Positions 34,642 through 44,807 of a DNA stretch of 64,000 nucleotides are shown piece after piece (within the stretch, counting starts at the first letter, position 1; the number at the start of each line of letters is the position of its first letter). The position numbers were made by a program, and so were the translations under genes. Under the pieces are notes generated by a model. That model worked only from the letters and a program-made list of their open reading frames with translations, did not search any database and was not told where the DNA came from. The stretch covers positions 110,787 through 174,786 of the forward strand of contig JAJFVD010000006.1 in assembly GCA_021371955.1 (NCBI GenBank). The letters are read 5' to 3'. The DNA comes from Bacteroidales bacterium (GTDB lineage Bacteria; Bacteroidota; Bacteroidia; Bacteroidales; UBA932).

Positions 34642-35478
34642 CTATTTTAATTTACTGGTCTGTGGGAATTTTAGGTTTTCAAATTTTGTAAGCCTTCCAT
34701 AAACTTTTCCTATTATAATTTCCATCTCAAACATTAGAGGAATTTTGTTGGAATCTTCAGTTATCCATATTATCATCTCCTTATCGCCTCTGAAAACTTT
34801 CCCTGCAACGAGCTTTGCGGCAAATTTAATAGTCCGGAATGTACCTGTTCCGGGAATCTTCTTTACCTCCCTCCCAATAAAACGATAATAAATATCATAT
34901 AATTCCCCGTCAATAGTAAATGACATTGGCTGTTTGTCTCCGGGTTGCAATTTTGTAAAATCCAGGTTTCTGGCATAATAAAACAGAGTAAGAATATCAA
35001 AAGTGCAGTTGTTCCCTTTTAAAACAGTATCGGTAACAGGGTTGTCATATTTTTGAACTTTTGCTCTGATTGTATTATCCAGAGAAAAGGAGTATGTGTT
35101 TTTCATTCTGTATTTCCCTTCCTCAACGCTCCTGTAAAAATAAAACGGACGAATGCTTGATGCATAGAATTTTGATTCATAGAGATCTCTTACTTTGAAA
35201 AACATATCATAAAACTTATACGTCTTTCCTGTAACTGATGCATGAAAATGCACCGGCTGTGCGCCTCCTCCAATGCGTCTGAGAGTAGTCACTCCCTCTC
35301 CCACATCGGTCATTACAGATCCCCATTTATATGTTACCACATACGTGAGTGACTCTCCGTCTTTAAATGAGAGGTCCTTTTCGGCAATATCCCTTATAGA
35401 ATTGCATTGTAATTCCTGTGAAAAGGAAATCACAGGTAAAAGAATAATCCCAAGAATAATAGAAAGTCTGAGTCTCAT
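34642..35478 (-). CDS. DUF3108 secreted protein
   Basis: The 278-residue protein has a signal peptide (MRLRLSIILGIILLPVISFS, cut about residue 20) and a DUF3108 domain (about 35-270) recognisable by FKDGESLTYVVTYKWGSVMTDVGE and the later beta-rich repeats. It is predicted to be a periplasmic or outer-membrane associated beta-sheet protein of unknown function. It starts 9 bases after dnaB, and its stop abuts the RseC gene, so it may be in the same transcript as rnf. Confidence 0.85.
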   Translation of the reverse strand: MRLRLSIILGIILLPVISFSQELQCNSIRDIAEKDLSFKDGESLTYVVTYKWGSVMTDVGEGVTTLRRIGGGAQPVHFHASVTGKTYKFYDMFFKVRDLYESKFYASSIRPFYFYRSVEEGKYRMKNTYSFSLDNTIRAKVQKYDNPVTDTVLKGNNCTFDILTLFYYARNLDFTKLQPGDKQPMSFTIDGELYDIYYRFIGREVKKIPGTGTFRTIKFAAKLVAGKVFRGDKEMIIWITEDSNKIPLMFEMEIIIGKVYGRLTKFENLKFPQTSKLK

Positions 35479-35487
35479 GTTAATTCT

Positions 35488-36978
35488 TTAGAAGTCAAAG
35501 TCCGAATTTGGTTTGAACTCGCTGCTGTTGAGCTTGGATCCGAAAGTCTGCACAACCCCTGAATGGTTTCCTCCCGAGAGATCCGGATCGGTCATATCCA
35601 CAAATCTCACCTCAGAACTCCTGAATCTCATCTGAACATCACATACGGCACCATTACGGTGTTTTGCTATAATAATGTCCGAGACTCCAGTCATTGCCGG
35701 ATCTTCCGTTAAACCATAGTAGTCCTGGCGGTGAATGAAAATAACAATATCCGCATCCTGTTCAATCGCACCGGACTCCCTGAGGTCACTCAGCTGAGGG
35801 CGTTTTGAACCTCCCCGTGTTTCAACCGCACGGCTAAGCTGAGAAAGTGCAATTATTGGAATATTAAGTTCTTTGGCAATTGCTTTTAGCGATCTTGAAA
35901 TTGATGATACTTCCTGTTCACGCATTCCGCGAAGTTCCGGAGGACCGCTCATTAGCTGCAGGTAGTCAATTATTATTGCCTTTACGCCTGCATTTGAAAC
36001 CAGCCTGCGCGCCTTTGAGCGAAATTCATATATCGAAAGAGATGGTGTATCATCTATATACAGCGGCGCTTTAATAAGCTGAGCCAGTCTTGTATTTATC
36101 TGGGTCCACTCGTACTCTTCAAGTTTTTTCCCGCCTTTGATTTTATCGGAAGATAGCCCTGTTTCGCTTATCATTAGCCTTTTTACAAGCTGAAGCGAGG
36201 ACATCTCAAGAGAGAAAAAGGCTACAGGAATCTGGTGCTCAACAGACATGTTTCTGGCCATTGTGAGCACAAATGCAGTTTTACCCATTGAAGGCCTCGC
36301 CGCAAGAATGACTAGATCGGAAGGCTGCCAGCCCAGAGTAACCCTGTCCACAGATGTGTATCCGGAACGTACTCCGGAAAGGCCGTCTGAACGGAGCTGA
36401 TTGGTATGAAGCTCCTCAATGGCATCTTCAATTATGGAACGAACCGGTCTTGTTTCCCTTTTTATATTTCTGTCCGAAAGTGTGAATATCTTCTGCTGCG
36501 TTGCGTCCAGAAGGTCGTCTACAGGAATGTTATCGTCGAAAGAGTCCTTCTGCACTTCATAAGAAATGCTGATGAGTTCTCTCTGAATATACTTCTGAAG
36601 TAATATTTTGGCATGATACTCAACGTGGGCCGCTGAGCTTATCTTCATGCTCAGCTGGGTAAGGAACGCAACTCCTCCTATAAACTCGAGGTCGCCGGTT
36701 CTCTTTAGTTCATCCGATACAGTAAGAAAATCTACAGGATTATGGTTGTCCGAAAGAGTTTTTATGGCACTGAATATTTTCCTGTGCGTTTCTTTGTAAA
36801 AACATTCGGCATTTACAATTTCGAGCGTATCCGGAACAGCGTGCGGCTCAAGCATTAATGCCCCGAGAACAGCTTCCTCTATATCAACAGCCTGAGGCGG
36901 TTTTTTCCCCATGTCCATGGCCAGTGAATCAATATTTTTGTCTGTCCCCTGCTTAGGTTTGTTGTATACTTTTGCCAT
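35488..36978 (-). CDS. dnaB: Replicative DNA helicase DnaB
   Basis: The 496-residue protein has the N-terminal DnaB domain (about 25-130, PQAVDIEEAVLGALML), a linker and the RecA-like motor (about 190-470). The motor has Walker A RPSMGKT (about 230-236), the H1a/H2 motifs SLEMSS and IIDYLQLM, and the arginine-finger motif KHRNGAVCDVQMRF. It is the ring helicase that unwinds the replication fork. No intein interrupts the gene. It lies 9 bases after the aminotransferase gene. Confidence 0.97.
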   Translation of the reverse strand: MAKVYNKPKQGTDKNIDSLAMDMGKKPPQAVDIEEAVLGALMLEPHAVPDTLEIVNAECFYKETHRKIFSAIKTLSDNHNPVDFLTVSDELKRTGDLEFIGGVAFLTQLSMKISSAAHVEYHAKILLQKYIQRELISISYEVQKDSFDDNIPVDDLLDATQQKIFTLSDRNIKRETRPVRSIIEDAIEELHTNQLRSDGLSGVRSGYTSVDRVTLGWQPSDLVILAARPSMGKTAFVLTMARNMSVEHQIPVAFFSLEMSSLQLVKRLMISETGLSSDKIKGGKKLEEYEWTQINTRLAQLIKAPLYIDDTPSLSIYEFRSKARRLVSNAGVKAIIIDYLQLMSGPPELRGMREQEVSSISRSLKAIAKELNIPIIALSQLSRAVETRGGSKRPQLSDLRESGAIEQDADIVIFIHRQDYYGLTEDPAMTGVSDIIIAKHRNGAVCDVQMRFRSSEVRFVDMTDPDLSGGNHSGVVQTFGSKLNSSEFKPNSDFDF

Positions 36979-36987
36979 ATTAAACTT

Positions 36988-38193
36988 TTATATTCTGTCC
37001 AACGCTCTTTTAATTCTAACCAAAGACCACTCTATCTCTTCGTCGGTTATTGATAGCGGCGGCGCTATTCTGAAAGACGACGGCGAAAAAAGAAACCAGT
37101 CGCTCATCACTCCCTCTTCCAGCAGAAGCGGAAGAATTTTTTCTGCATATTCTCTTTTTCCCAAATCTACCGCAATCAGCAAACCGGCCGTTCTCACTTC
37201 CTTTACGAGAGAATGGCTCTCAAGTGCCCGTTTGTAAATATTGCTTTTTCTCTCAGCGTCTTCAATCCAGTTCTCCCTCAGAAGTATCTTAAGCGAAGCC
37301 TGTGCTGCTGCACAGGAAACAGGGTGCCCCCCGAATGTCGTAATATGCCCGAGTACCGGATTTGCCTGCCAGTCACTCATTAAGACTGCCGATGCAGCAA
37401 ATGCACCAAGCGGCATGCCCCCTCCCAACGCCTTTGCTAAGGTAATAATATCCGGAGTAACTTCGTACTTCCTGCAGGCAAAAAGTTTTCCACAACGGCC
37501 AAACCCAGTCTGTATCTCATCAAATATAAGAATAGCACCTGTTTTATTACATTTTTCGCGTAGTGCGGCAAGGTATCCCGGGACAGGAACTATTACCCCT
37601 CCTTCGCCCTGAACAGGTTCAATTATAACAGCAGCTGTCTTTTCGGAAATTTTTTCCAGATCATCCAAAGAGTTGAATGATATATGATTTATATCCGGGA
37701 GCAACGGACGGAAAGCATTCTTGTAATACTCATCCCCCATGAGGCTCAGGACTCCGTGAGTGCTTCCGTGGTAACAGTTATGGCAGCTTATTATTTCTCT
37801 TCTTCCGGTATGCCTTTTTGCCAGTTTAATTGCAGCTTCATTTGCTTCACTGCCGGAGTTAACAAAATAAATTACATCAAGCGGGTCCGGCAGCTGGGAA
37901 GCGAGAAGCTGAGCAAGTTCAACCTGCGGTGCCTGAATTATCTCACCATACACCATGAGATGCATATGTCTCTCTGCCTGCTCCTTAACAGCATCTATCA
38001 CCTCCCTGTTGGAGTGACCCACATTTGAAACAGACACCCCGGAAACGAGGTCAATGTACTTTTTTGACTCCGGTTCAGGTGTATAAATAAACACCCCCTC
38101 TGCCCTTTGAATTTCTAATCCCAAAGGTGAGGGGGAAGTTTGACCTACATGCCTGAAAAATAGTTCCCTTAATCTATAGGGCCTATTTAGCAT
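36988..38193 (-). CDS. Class III PLP-dependent aminotransferase
   Basis: The 401-residue enzyme is similar in layout to acetylornithine/ornithine aminotransferases. It has the substrate-loop region FVNSGSEANEAAIKLA (about 110-125), the cofactor Asp in LIFDEIQTGFGRCG and the PLP lysine in ITLAKALGGGMPLGA (about 252-266). It transfers an omega- or alpha-amino group to 2-oxoglutarate or similar. No arginine or lysine biosynthesis genes are near, so the substrate is open. Its ATG shares one base with the stop of the upstream zinc-ribbon gene (TAATG). Confidence 0.88.
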   Translation of the reverse strand: MLNRPYRLRELFFRHVGQTSPSPLGLEIQRAEGVFIYTPEPESKKYIDLVSGVSVSNVGHSNREVIDAVKEQAERHMHLMVYGEIIQAPQVELAQLLASQLPDPLDVIYFVNSGSEANEAAIKLAKRHTGRREIISCHNCYHGSTHGVLSLMGDEYYKNAFRPLLPDINHISFNSLDDLEKISEKTAAVIIEPVQGEGGVIVPVPGYLAALREKCNKTGAILIFDEIQTGFGRCGKLFACRKYEVTPDIITLAKALGGGMPLGAFAASAVLMSDWQANPVLGHITTFGGHPVSCAAAQASLKILLRENWIEDAERKSNIYKRALESHSLVKEVRTAGLLIAVDLGKREYAEKILPLLLEEGVMSDWFLFSPSSFRIAPPLSITDEEIEWSLVRIKRALDRI

Positions 38194-39011
38194 TATTCTT
38201 TCTCAAAATCTGCGTTAACTAAAATTCTTCCGCAGTATTCGCAAACAATTATTTTTTTGCTTGAAGCAATGTCCATTTGTCTTTGAGGCGGAATTTTGTT
38301 GAAGCAGCCTGCACAGGCATCTCTTCTTACAGTAACCACTGCAAGACCGTTTCTCGCATTTGACCTTACTTTCTTGTATGCTGCAAGCATTCTGAAGTCT
38401 ATCTGAGCCTGAATCAATTCTGATTCTTTAAGAAGTTCCTCTTCTTCCTTTGCTGTTTCTGCAACAATTGAGTCAAGTTCTTTCTGTTTGTTTTCCAGGT
38501 CTTTTTTCCTTTCATCCAAAGCAGTGACAGCTACTGTGAGAGCAGCTTTCTTTTCTACCTGAAGTATAGTATTTTCCTTTATTCTTTTATCTTCAAGCTC
38601 AATTACCAGACCCTGATACTCTATCTCTTTTGTAAGAGAATCAAATTCCCGGTTATTTTTGACATTGTTTTGCTGTGTTGTATATTTCTCAATCAGCAGT
38701 TTTGCGTTATCGAGATCCATTTTCTTCTGGAACAACAACTTATCAACATCCTTTATCTCACCCTGCAGATTCTCGACTCTTGTCTTCAAACCTTCGATAT
38801 CATCTTCAAGGTCTTTAACCTCTAAAGGCAACTCTCCCCTCAGAAGGTGGATTTTGTCAATTTTGCTGTCTGTCTGCTGTAACCTGTACAACAGGCTGAG
38901 CTTTGTCTCCATGCTTAGATCACCCTCGGAAGCAGTGCTCTTTTGCAATGAAACAAATGTGCCTCCGTCCAAAGGAGTCTCAATTGTCGGTTTGTGTTTT
39001 GTTGTTGCCAT
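38193..39011 (-). CDS. Coiled-coil protein with C-terminal C4 zinc ribbon
   Basis: The 272-residue protein has a long coiled coil (about 45-205, with repeated Glu/Lys/Leu heptads) and a zf-RING_7-type zinc ribbon at about 225-265 (CAGCFNKIPP and CEYCGRILVN, two C-x2-C pairs). The family is widespread in bacteria next to Nif3 genes, and a role in nucleic acid or protein quality control has been suggested but not shown. It lies 7 bases after the Nif3 gene. The N-terminal 35 residues look disordered. Confidence 0.85.
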   Translation of the reverse strand: MATTKHKPTIETPLDGGTFVSLQKSTASEGDLSMETKLSLLYRLQQTDSKIDKIHLLRGELPLEVKDLEDDIEGLKTRVENLQGEIKDVDKLLFQKKMDLDNAKLLIEKYTTQQNNVKNNREFDSLTKEIEYQGLVIELEDKRIKENTILQVEKKAALTVAVTALDERKKDLENKQKELDSIVAETAKEEEELLKESELIQAQIDFRMLAAYKKVRSNARNGLAVVTVRRDACAGCFNKIPPQRQMDIASSKKIIVCEYCGRILVNADFEKE

Positions 39012-39018
39012 AATCCTA

Positions 39019-39795
39019 TTAGTAATAGTATATTAGATTATTATTATTCTCAGAAATGCGAACTGCAAATGTAACTAAATTTTTTAACAGTATGCTTCTT
39101 AGTAATTCAAGTACTCCTGTTTCGCTTTCGAAATGGCCTATGTCCATGACCATAAAGCCGTCTTCACATAAAAAATCATGATATTTCAGGTCCCCGGTTA
39201 TGAATATCTGAGCTCCTGAATCCTTTGCTGCAGAGATTAGTGAAGAGCCGCTTCCTCCGCATAGTGCCACTTTTTTTATTTTTTTATCAATGGGCCTGGA
39301 ACATCTAATATTTTTTACGGAAAATTTCTCTTTCACAAGAGAAACTACTTCCTGAAAATCCAGACGACCTTTAAACTCTCCAATAACACCCAACCCAAAA
39401 TTATCGTTTTCTTCCTTCGAAAGAAGCCTTACATTGCATAAACCCAGATTTTCCGCCATGAGACCGCTCACTCCGGAGATAACCTTATCAATATTTGTAT
39501 GGATAGAGTAAATTATCAGATTGTTTTTAATTGATCGCTCCACCATTTTTTCAACAATGCCGGAACCGGTAATTCTTTTAAGCGGGCTGAATATCAGCGG
39601 ATGATGTGTGATTATCATGTCTGTACCGCTCTCTATCGCTTCTTCTATCACCGCAGGCGTACAGTCAAGGGCAAGAAGAACCGATTTTACCTCAGCTCCT
39701 TCATTGCCAATGATAAATCCGGAATTATCCCAGCTCTCCTGTATTGAGCAGGGGGCAAAATCCTCCAGAACTTTTACAATTTCGCCTGCTTTCAT
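39019..39795 (-). CDS. Nif3-like dinuclear metal-centre protein
   Basis: The 258-residue protein has the family metal ligands: ITHHPLIFSPLKRI (about 60-73), a Glu/His region, and GHFESETGVLELL near the C-terminus (about 215-228). The protein forms a hexameric ring with a two-metal site. Many Bacteroidota homologues are about 365 residues because of a PII-like insert; this one is the short form without it, like E. coli YbgI. It may act as a GTP cyclohydrolase-like or hydrolytic enzyme, but the reaction is unsettled. Confidence 0.88.
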   Translation of the reverse strand: MKAGEIVKVLEDFAPCSIQESWDNSGFIIGNEGAEVKSVLLALDCTPAVIEEAIESGTDMIITHHPLIFSPLKRITGSGIVEKMVERSIKNNLIIYSIHTNIDKVISGVSGLMAENLGLCNVRLLSKEENDNFGLGVIGEFKGRLDFQEVVSLVKEKFSVKNIRCSRPIDKKIKKVALCGGSGSSLISAAKDSGAQIFITGDLKYHDFLCEDGFMVMDIGHFESETGVLELLRSILLKNLVTFAVRISENNNNLIYYY

Positions 39796-39797
39796 CT

Positions 39798-40136
39798 TTA
39801 AATTGAGTTCGATATTTCCTGAAGTCTCTCTTTAACGTTGTTGAGGGTAGTGATAACATCCACTCTTCTGTCCACTCCGTCTTTATTGTCCTTTAATCTT
39901 TTTGCAGCACCTTCAAGTGTCATTCCCCTCTCTTTTACCAGATAGTAGATCAGTTTAAAGTTTGACAGATCGTCTGCTGTAAATAATCTGTTACCCTTTT
40001 TGTTTCGCGCAGGTTTTATGAACTCCGGAAATTTCTGAGCCCAGAACCTTACAAGTGAAGTATTTTCATTCAGAATTTCTGCAACTTCACCTATAGTGTA
40101 GTAGAGTTTCTCGATTTTAAATTCTTTGTAAGGCAT
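39798..40136 (-). CDS. MerR-family DNA-binding protein
   Basis: The 112-residue protein has an N-terminal MerR winged helix (about 10-75: YYTIGEVAEILNENTSLVRFWAQKF, then KNRLFTADD-like wing residues, here KGNRLFTADDLSNF) and a short helix. There is no effector domain. This compact form is conserved in Bacteroidota in this same gene neighbourhood. It starts 30 bases after the M23 peptidase gene, and its stop is two bases before nif3. Its target is unknown. Confidence 0.85.
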   Translation of the reverse strand: MPYKEFKIEKLYYTIGEVAEILNENTSLVRFWAQKFPEFIKPARNKKGNRLFTADDLSNFKLIYYLVKERGMTLEGAAKRLKDNKDGVDRRVDVITTLNNVKERLQEISNSI

Positions 40137-40166
40137 AATATTTTTGATTTTGATGTATCTGTTTTC

Positions 40167-41120
40167 CTAGTCAAGAGATTGCCCCGTGTTCATTGCAATT
40201 ATAAGCATCTCCTTATACTCTCTGGGAGTAAGTTCTGCAAAAAAATAGTTAACCGGCTCCACAGGCTTTCCGTTTAAAACAACTTCGTAGTGAAGGTGAG
40301 GTGCAAAAGAGAGTCCTGAATTTCCAACGCGCCCAAGAATACTCCCTTGTTTGACTGGCTGCGATTTCCTCACAAGCACGTCTCCGAGATGGGCATAAAC
40401 GGTTCTGTAATTGCCCCAGTGTTCAACTATAACCTGGTTTCCTCTTCCTCTGTCCGATTTAAGAACGTCCACAACCACTCCGTTGGCTGTTGCCCGCACC
40501 TCTGTCCCAATTCCGGCAAGAAGATCTATTCCGGTATGTTTTGCAGTCGTTTTGTAAAAAGGATGAATTTTGTTTCCAACGCTTGCTCCTGTCTGATTAA
40601 GACTCATCCCTCTTATTGGCATTATTGAAGGAATATCTGTTGAGTTCTCTGCTCCCTTAAGCTCGTTATAAATTGAGTTTAGCTTGTCTCCTCCTGTTTT
40701 TGTCTGCGTCTCAAGATCCGCAACCTTTTTCACGGAAAAACGCACCAGCGATATATCGCCCGACGAATCCAGCTGTTTATAAAGTTCATCGTTTGAATTG
40801 TCCGACATAAGGTCGGGTGGTGTTGATTTAAAGATATTCATATAAATCTCCTTGTCACGCACCTCCAGTTCACCGATAACTTTATCAAGCATATCCATCT
40901 TCTTGCTTATTCCAACATATTGCTTTTCCATTAACTGCTTTTCTTTAAGCAGACTCTCCTCCTCACGGGTGTTGAAAAAAAACGCAAAGATTATATAATA
41001 AAGAATTGCAAGCAGTATACTAACCAAAACATAAGTCAGGATTACCCTCACTTTACCTCTGATGCCCAGCTTATCTTCGACAAATCTCAGCTGATCCTTA
41101 TTGAACTTGTATTTACTCAT
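40167..41120 (-). CDS. M23 (LytM-type) peptidase, second of a tandem pair
   Basis: The 317-residue membrane-anchored protein has one N-terminal helix (about 28-50), a coiled coil (about 55-160) and a C-terminal M23 domain (about 185-290). The zinc ligands are in HTGIDL (His, Asp) and HLHYEV (His-x-His). It is predicted to cut peptidoglycan cross-bridges or to act as a regulator of cell-wall hydrolases. It is 8 bases downstream of the similar gene at 41129-42091, which indicates a duplication. Confidence 0.9.
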   Translation of the reverse strand: MSKYKFNKDQLRFVEDKLGIRGKVRVILTYVLVSILLAILYYIIFAFFFNTREEESLLKEKQLMEKQYVGISKKMDMLDKVIGELEVRDKEIYMNIFKSTPPDLMSDNSNDELYKQLDSSGDISLVRFSVKKVADLETQTKTGGDKLNSIYNELKGAENSTDIPSIMPIRGMSLNQTGASVGNKIHPFYKTTAKHTGIDLLAGIGTEVRATANGVVVDVLKSDRGRGNQVIVEHWGNYRTVYAHLGDVLVRKSQPVKQGSILGRVGNSGLSFAPHLHYEVVLNGKPVEPVNYFFAELTPREYKEMLIIAMNTGQSLD

Positions 41121-41128
41121 AATAAAGA

Positions 41129-42091
41129 TTAGCCTTTAGGTTCCGTGAGAGCCTTAAATTCACCGGCTGCAATATCTCTATTATAGTAATTCAGAGGATC
41201 CACTGTGCGATTCTTGTATATTACCTCATAATGAACATGCGGCCCGGTCGAACGACCTGTATTGCCCATTGTTGCAATTTGCTCTCCTCTTCTTACAGAC
41301 CTTCCCATATTGACAATAATATTTTTCAGGTGAGCATATCTCGTTTTATATCCAAACCCGTGGTCGACAATAATATAGTTGCCATATCCGAAGAAATCAA
41401 AACCAACTTCCATAATCTTACCATTGCCGGTGGCATAGATGGGTTCGCCAATAGGTCCGGAGAGGTCAATTCCTGTATGCATCTTATATACTCTGGTAAA
41501 TGGGTCCGGCCTGTATCCGAAGTTGCAGGAGAACTTTATTTTACGCATTGCAATATTTACAGGCGGAATTGCAGGTACGCAAAGAGCCATTTCGTCGGCA
41601 TTCTTTGCCTGTTGTGCCACGTCATCAAATGATCTGCTCTGGATATATGCCTTCTTGTATAAAACATCAATATTCATGACAGTACTTGTGAGGATTCCGG
41701 ATTTATCCACGCTTTCCAGATAAGAATAACGGTTAACACCTCCGAATCCTGCATTTCTCACATCCTGGGAAATCTCTTCCATACCGAAGATTGGCCGGTA
41801 GACATAGTTGTCCCTTATCTGAAGAGCCGTGAGAGAGCGGTTTGCCTCTTCAAACCTTCTGTTGAGCAACTCCAGCTTATTGGCAAGTTCAACATTTGCA
41901 CTCCTGATGCTAAGCATCTTTGGAGTCTCCATTTTGAAATAATCTGTATAAATGAAATAATAACCGAAAGAGACAACCAGACTAACGAGAAATACAACAA
42001 AACCCTTTGAGAATCTGGCCTTCATAGAAATCTTGTGAATTTCGTATGCTAACGTTTCGGGGTTAAATTTATATCTTTTTGGGGTTGACAT
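41129..42091 (-). CDS. M23 (LytM-type) peptidase, first of a tandem pair
   Basis: The 320-residue protein has an N-terminal membrane segment (about 26-48), a coiled-coil stretch (about 60-95) and an M23 domain (about 190-300) with HTGIDLSGP and HVHYEVIYKNRTVDPLNYYN. All zinc ligands are present, so it should be catalytic. Shared architecture with the next gene, including the YKF/NPETL versus YKF/NKDQL start, indicates tandem duplication. It opens a minus-strand run leading through MerR and Nif3, and is divergent from alaS. Confidence 0.9.
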   Translation of the reverse strand: MSTPKRYKFNPETLAYEIHKISMKARFSKGFVVFLVSLVVSFGYYFIYTDYFKMETPKMLSIRSANVELANKLELLNRRFEEANRSLTALQIRDNYVYRPIFGMEEISQDVRNAGFGGVNRYSYLESVDKSGILTSTVMNIDVLYKKAYIQSRSFDDVAQQAKNADEMALCVPAIPPVNIAMRKIKFSCNFGYRPDPFTRVYKMHTGIDLSGPIGEPIYATGNGKIMEVGFDFFGYGNYIIVDHGFGYKTRYAHLKNIIVNMGRSVRRGEQIATMGNTGRSTGPHVHYEVIYKNRTVDPLNYYNRDIAAGEFKALTEPKG

Positions 42092-42117
42092 CGGGTATTT
42101 TTTACCTTAATTTCGTG

Positions 42118-42153
42118 CAAATTTAAATATTTTTAATAAAAAACCTATTTTTG
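42118..42153. promoter_or_regulatory. Divergent promoters of the M23 pair and alaS
   Basis: TAAATTTG on the minus strand (42125-42118) is a -7 box for the peptidase gene starting at 42091. TATTTTTG on the plus strand (42146-42153) is a -7 box for alaS starting at 42191. The -33 elements are weak in both. The leaders would be about 20 and 30 nt. Confidence 0.5.
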
Positions 42154-42190
42154 TGGTTCAATTAAATATCAGCATAGAATTTCTAAAAAT

Positions 42191-44800
42191 ATGACTTCAA
42201 AAGAAATAAGAGAAAATTTCCTCAACTTCTTCGCAAGCAAGGGACATACTATTGTTCCATCTGCCCCGATGGTTGTAAAGGACGACCCTACACTAATGTT
42301 TACTAATGCCGGGATGAATCAGTTTAAAGACTGGTTCCTTGGCAATTCTCCGGCTAAATATACCAGGGTTGCCGATACTCAAAAATGTCTCCGCGTCAGC
42401 GGCAAACATAACGACCTCGAAGAGGTTGGCCACGACAGCTATCACCATACGATGTTTGAGATGCTTGGCAACTGGAGTTTCGGAGACTACTTCAAAAATG
42501 AGGCCATAGATTGGGCATGGGAAATTCTCACCGAAGTTTACAAGCTTGACAAGGACAGACTTTATGCTACCGTTTATGAGGGCAGCAAAGAGGATGGAAT
42601 AGGTCCGGACGATGAGGCACGCAACAGATGGCTTAAATATCTGCCTGCCGAAAGAATTTTACCCGGCAATAAAAAAGACAACTTCTGGGAAATGGGGGAC
42701 ACAGGCCCCTGCGGCCCTTGCAGTGAGATACATATAGATATCCGGAGCAGCGAAGAGAGGGCAAAGGTTCCCGGAAGCGAACTGGTAAACAAAGGACACC
42801 ATCTTGTTATTGAGATATGGAATCTGGTTTTTATACAGTACAACAGAAAAGCAAACGGCGAGCTTGCCGCCCTGCCTCAGAAACATGTCGACACCGGAAT
42901 GGGGCTCGAAAGGCTTTGCATGGCTTTGCAAGGCAAGCAGAGCAATTATGATACCGATGTCTTTACCAATATTATCTCGCAAATTTCAAAACTCTGCGGA
43001 AAGAAATACGACGAATCTCCGCAAACAGGTATTGCGATGAGAGTTATTGCCGACCACATAAGAGCAATAAGCTTTTCAATTGCCGACGGACAGTTGCCGT
43101 CGAATGTCAAAGCCGGCTATGTAATCCGCCGCATTCTGAGACGGGCTGTGAGATATGCATACACTTTCCTAAGCGTGGAAGAGCCTTTCCTTTGCCGTCT
43201 TGTTCCAACACTGGTTGGGGAAATGGGGATAGCGTTCCCTGAACTTGTCAGTCAGAAAAATCTTATTGAGAAAGTGATTAAGGAGGAAGAAGAGGCGTTT
43301 CTGAGGACTCTTGACAAAGGCATAAAACTCATGGATGCCTTGATGGTTAAGCACAAGGATACTAAACTGATTTCCGGAGAAGATACTTTTACTCTTTACG
43401 ATACCTATGGATTTCCACCTGATCTCAGCGAACTCATCGCAAGAGAGAACGGGTACAGCATAGACATAAAGTCTTTTGAAAAAGAGCTGGGCAAACAAAA
43501 AGAGAGGAGCCGAAATGCAACGTCAAGCGAAGAAGGAGACTGGATTGAGGTTCGCCCGTACAATGTCGTTGAATTTGTTGGTTATGAAAAAACAGAAGAG
43601 GATGTTCAGATTGTACGGTACCGGTCGGTAAAAACAAAGAACAAAGAGTTCTTTCAGCTGGTTTTTGACAAAAGCCCGTTTTATGCAGAGAGCGGCGGAC
43701 AGGTTGGAGATACCGGTTTCATTGAATCTGCCTCGGGTGAACGGATTTCAATCGTAAATACGGTTAAGGAGAATAATCTTAACATTCATATTTCCGAGAA
43801 ACTTCCAAAAAACATCCATGAGAGATTCAATGCAAAAATAGATACAGGGAGAAGACAGTCGATTGCCAACAATCACACTGCAACCCACTTGCTCCACAGG
43901 GCTCTGCGGGAAATTCTCGGGACCCATATTGAGCAAAAGGGCTCTCTTGTTAGTAATAGCCATTTCCGGTTCGACTTTTCGCATTTCGAGAAAGTGAGCC
44001 CGGAAGTCATAAGACAGGTAGAAAACAGAGTAAACGAGCTTATCCGTGAAAACAAAGGAAAAGATGAATTCAGGGATGTTCCGGTTGAAGAGGCAAAATC
44101 AATGGGAGCTATGGCTCTGTTTGGTGAAAAGTATGGCGATAAAGTGAGAGTTATAAAATTCGGCGACTCAATAGAACTTTGCGGAGGCACACATACATCG
44201 GCCACCGGAAACATAGGTCTGTTCAAAATTATGTCCGAATCGGCAATTGCTGCCGGAGTAAGAAGAATTGAAGCAACTACCGGAGAATCTGCAGAAAAAC
44301 TTATTCAGGGCAATGAGGATATGCTCCTGTCTGTGAGGGCAATGTTCAATAACTCTCCTAATCTCGCAGGCAGTATCTCAAAACTGGTTGAGGAGAACGA
44401 GAATTATCGCCGTCAGGTGGAAGAGTTCATGAAAGAACGCTCTGCTGAACTTAAAATCAAACTAACCGAAGATAAACAGTATATTAACGGTGTAAATGTG
44501 ATAACCATTAAGGGAGAATTCCATCCGGAGATAATAAAGAATCTTGCTTTTGCATTTAAAACCGAATGGAATACAATATTTATTGCAGGGTATGAGTTTG
44601 ATAAAAAAGCAAATCTTGCGCTGATGTATTCGGATGATCTTGTTGCTCATGGACGTAATGCCGGAAAAGACATCAGGGAAGCCGCGAAGCTTATTGAAGG
44701 CGGCGGCGGCGGACAAAGCTTTTTTGCTACAGCCGGAGGAAAAAATGCTGACGGAATTTCTGCAGCAATTGCCAAGTTAATTGAACTTGCCACAAAATAG
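42191..44800 (+). CDS. alaS: Alanyl-tRNA synthetase
   Basis: The 869-residue class II synthetase is full length: catalytic domain (about 1-245, [11 protein letters not shown] and [20 protein letters not shown]), tRNA-recognition helices, editing domain (about 560-710, with [16 protein letters not shown] and [10 protein letters not shown] carrying the zinc ligands) and the C-Ala/DHHA1 domain (about 740-869, ending [17 protein letters not shown]). It charges tRNA-Ala and clears mischarged Ser or Gly. It is followed by an LptF/G-type gene, fmt and thiamine pyrophosphokinase in the same direction. Confidence 0.98.
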   Translation: MTSKEIRENFLNFFASKGHTIVPSAPMVVKDDPTLMFTNAGMNQFKDWFLGNSPAKYTRVADTQKCLRVSGKHNDLEEVGHDSYHHTMFEMLGNWSFGDYFKNEAIDWAWEILTEVYKLDKDRLYATVYEGSKEDGIGPDDEARNRWLKYLPAERILPGNKKDNFWEMGDTGPCGPCSEIHIDIRSSEERAKVPGSELVNKGHHLVIEIWNLVFIQYNRKANGELAALPQKHVDTGMGLERLCMALQGKQSNYDTDVFTNIISQISKLCGKKYDESPQTGIAMRVIADHIRAISFSIADGQLPSNVKAGYVIRRILRRAVRYAYTFLSVEEPFLCRLVPTLVGEMGIAFPELVSQKNLIEKVIKEEEEAFLRTLDKGIKLMDALMVKHKDTKLISGEDTFTLYDTYGFPPDLSELIARENGYSIDIKSFEKELGKQKERSRNATSSEEGDWIEVRPYNVVEFVGYEKTEEDVQIVRYRSVKTKNKEFFQLVFDKSPFYAESGGQVGDTGFIESASGERISIVNTVKENNLNIHISEKLPKNIHERFNAKIDTGRRQSIANNHTATHLLHRALREILGTHIEQKGSLVSNSHFRFDFSHFEKVSPEVIRQVENRVNELIRENKGKDEFRDVPVEEAKSMGAMALFGEKYGDKVRVIKFGDSIELCGGTHTSATGNIGLFKIMSESAIAAGVRRIEATTGESAEKLIQGNEDMLLSVRAMFNNSPNLAGSISKLVEENENYRRQVEEFMKERSAELKIKLTEDKQYINGVNVITIKGEFHPEIIKNLAFAFKTEWNTIFIAGYEFDKKANLALMYSDDLVAHGRNAGKDIREAAKLIEGGGGGQSFFATAGGKNADGISAAIAKLIELATK

Positions 44801-44803
44801 GAG
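44799..44803 (+). promoter_or_regulatory. Shine-Dalgarno site overlapping the alaS stop
   Basis: AGGAG spans the last two bases of the alaS TAG and the three after it, four bases before TTG at 44808. Strong Shine-Dalgarno sites are uncommon in Bacteroidota, so this one decides the downstream start and suggests coupling of the permease to alaS translation. Confidence 0.6.
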
Positions 44804-44807
44804 TACT

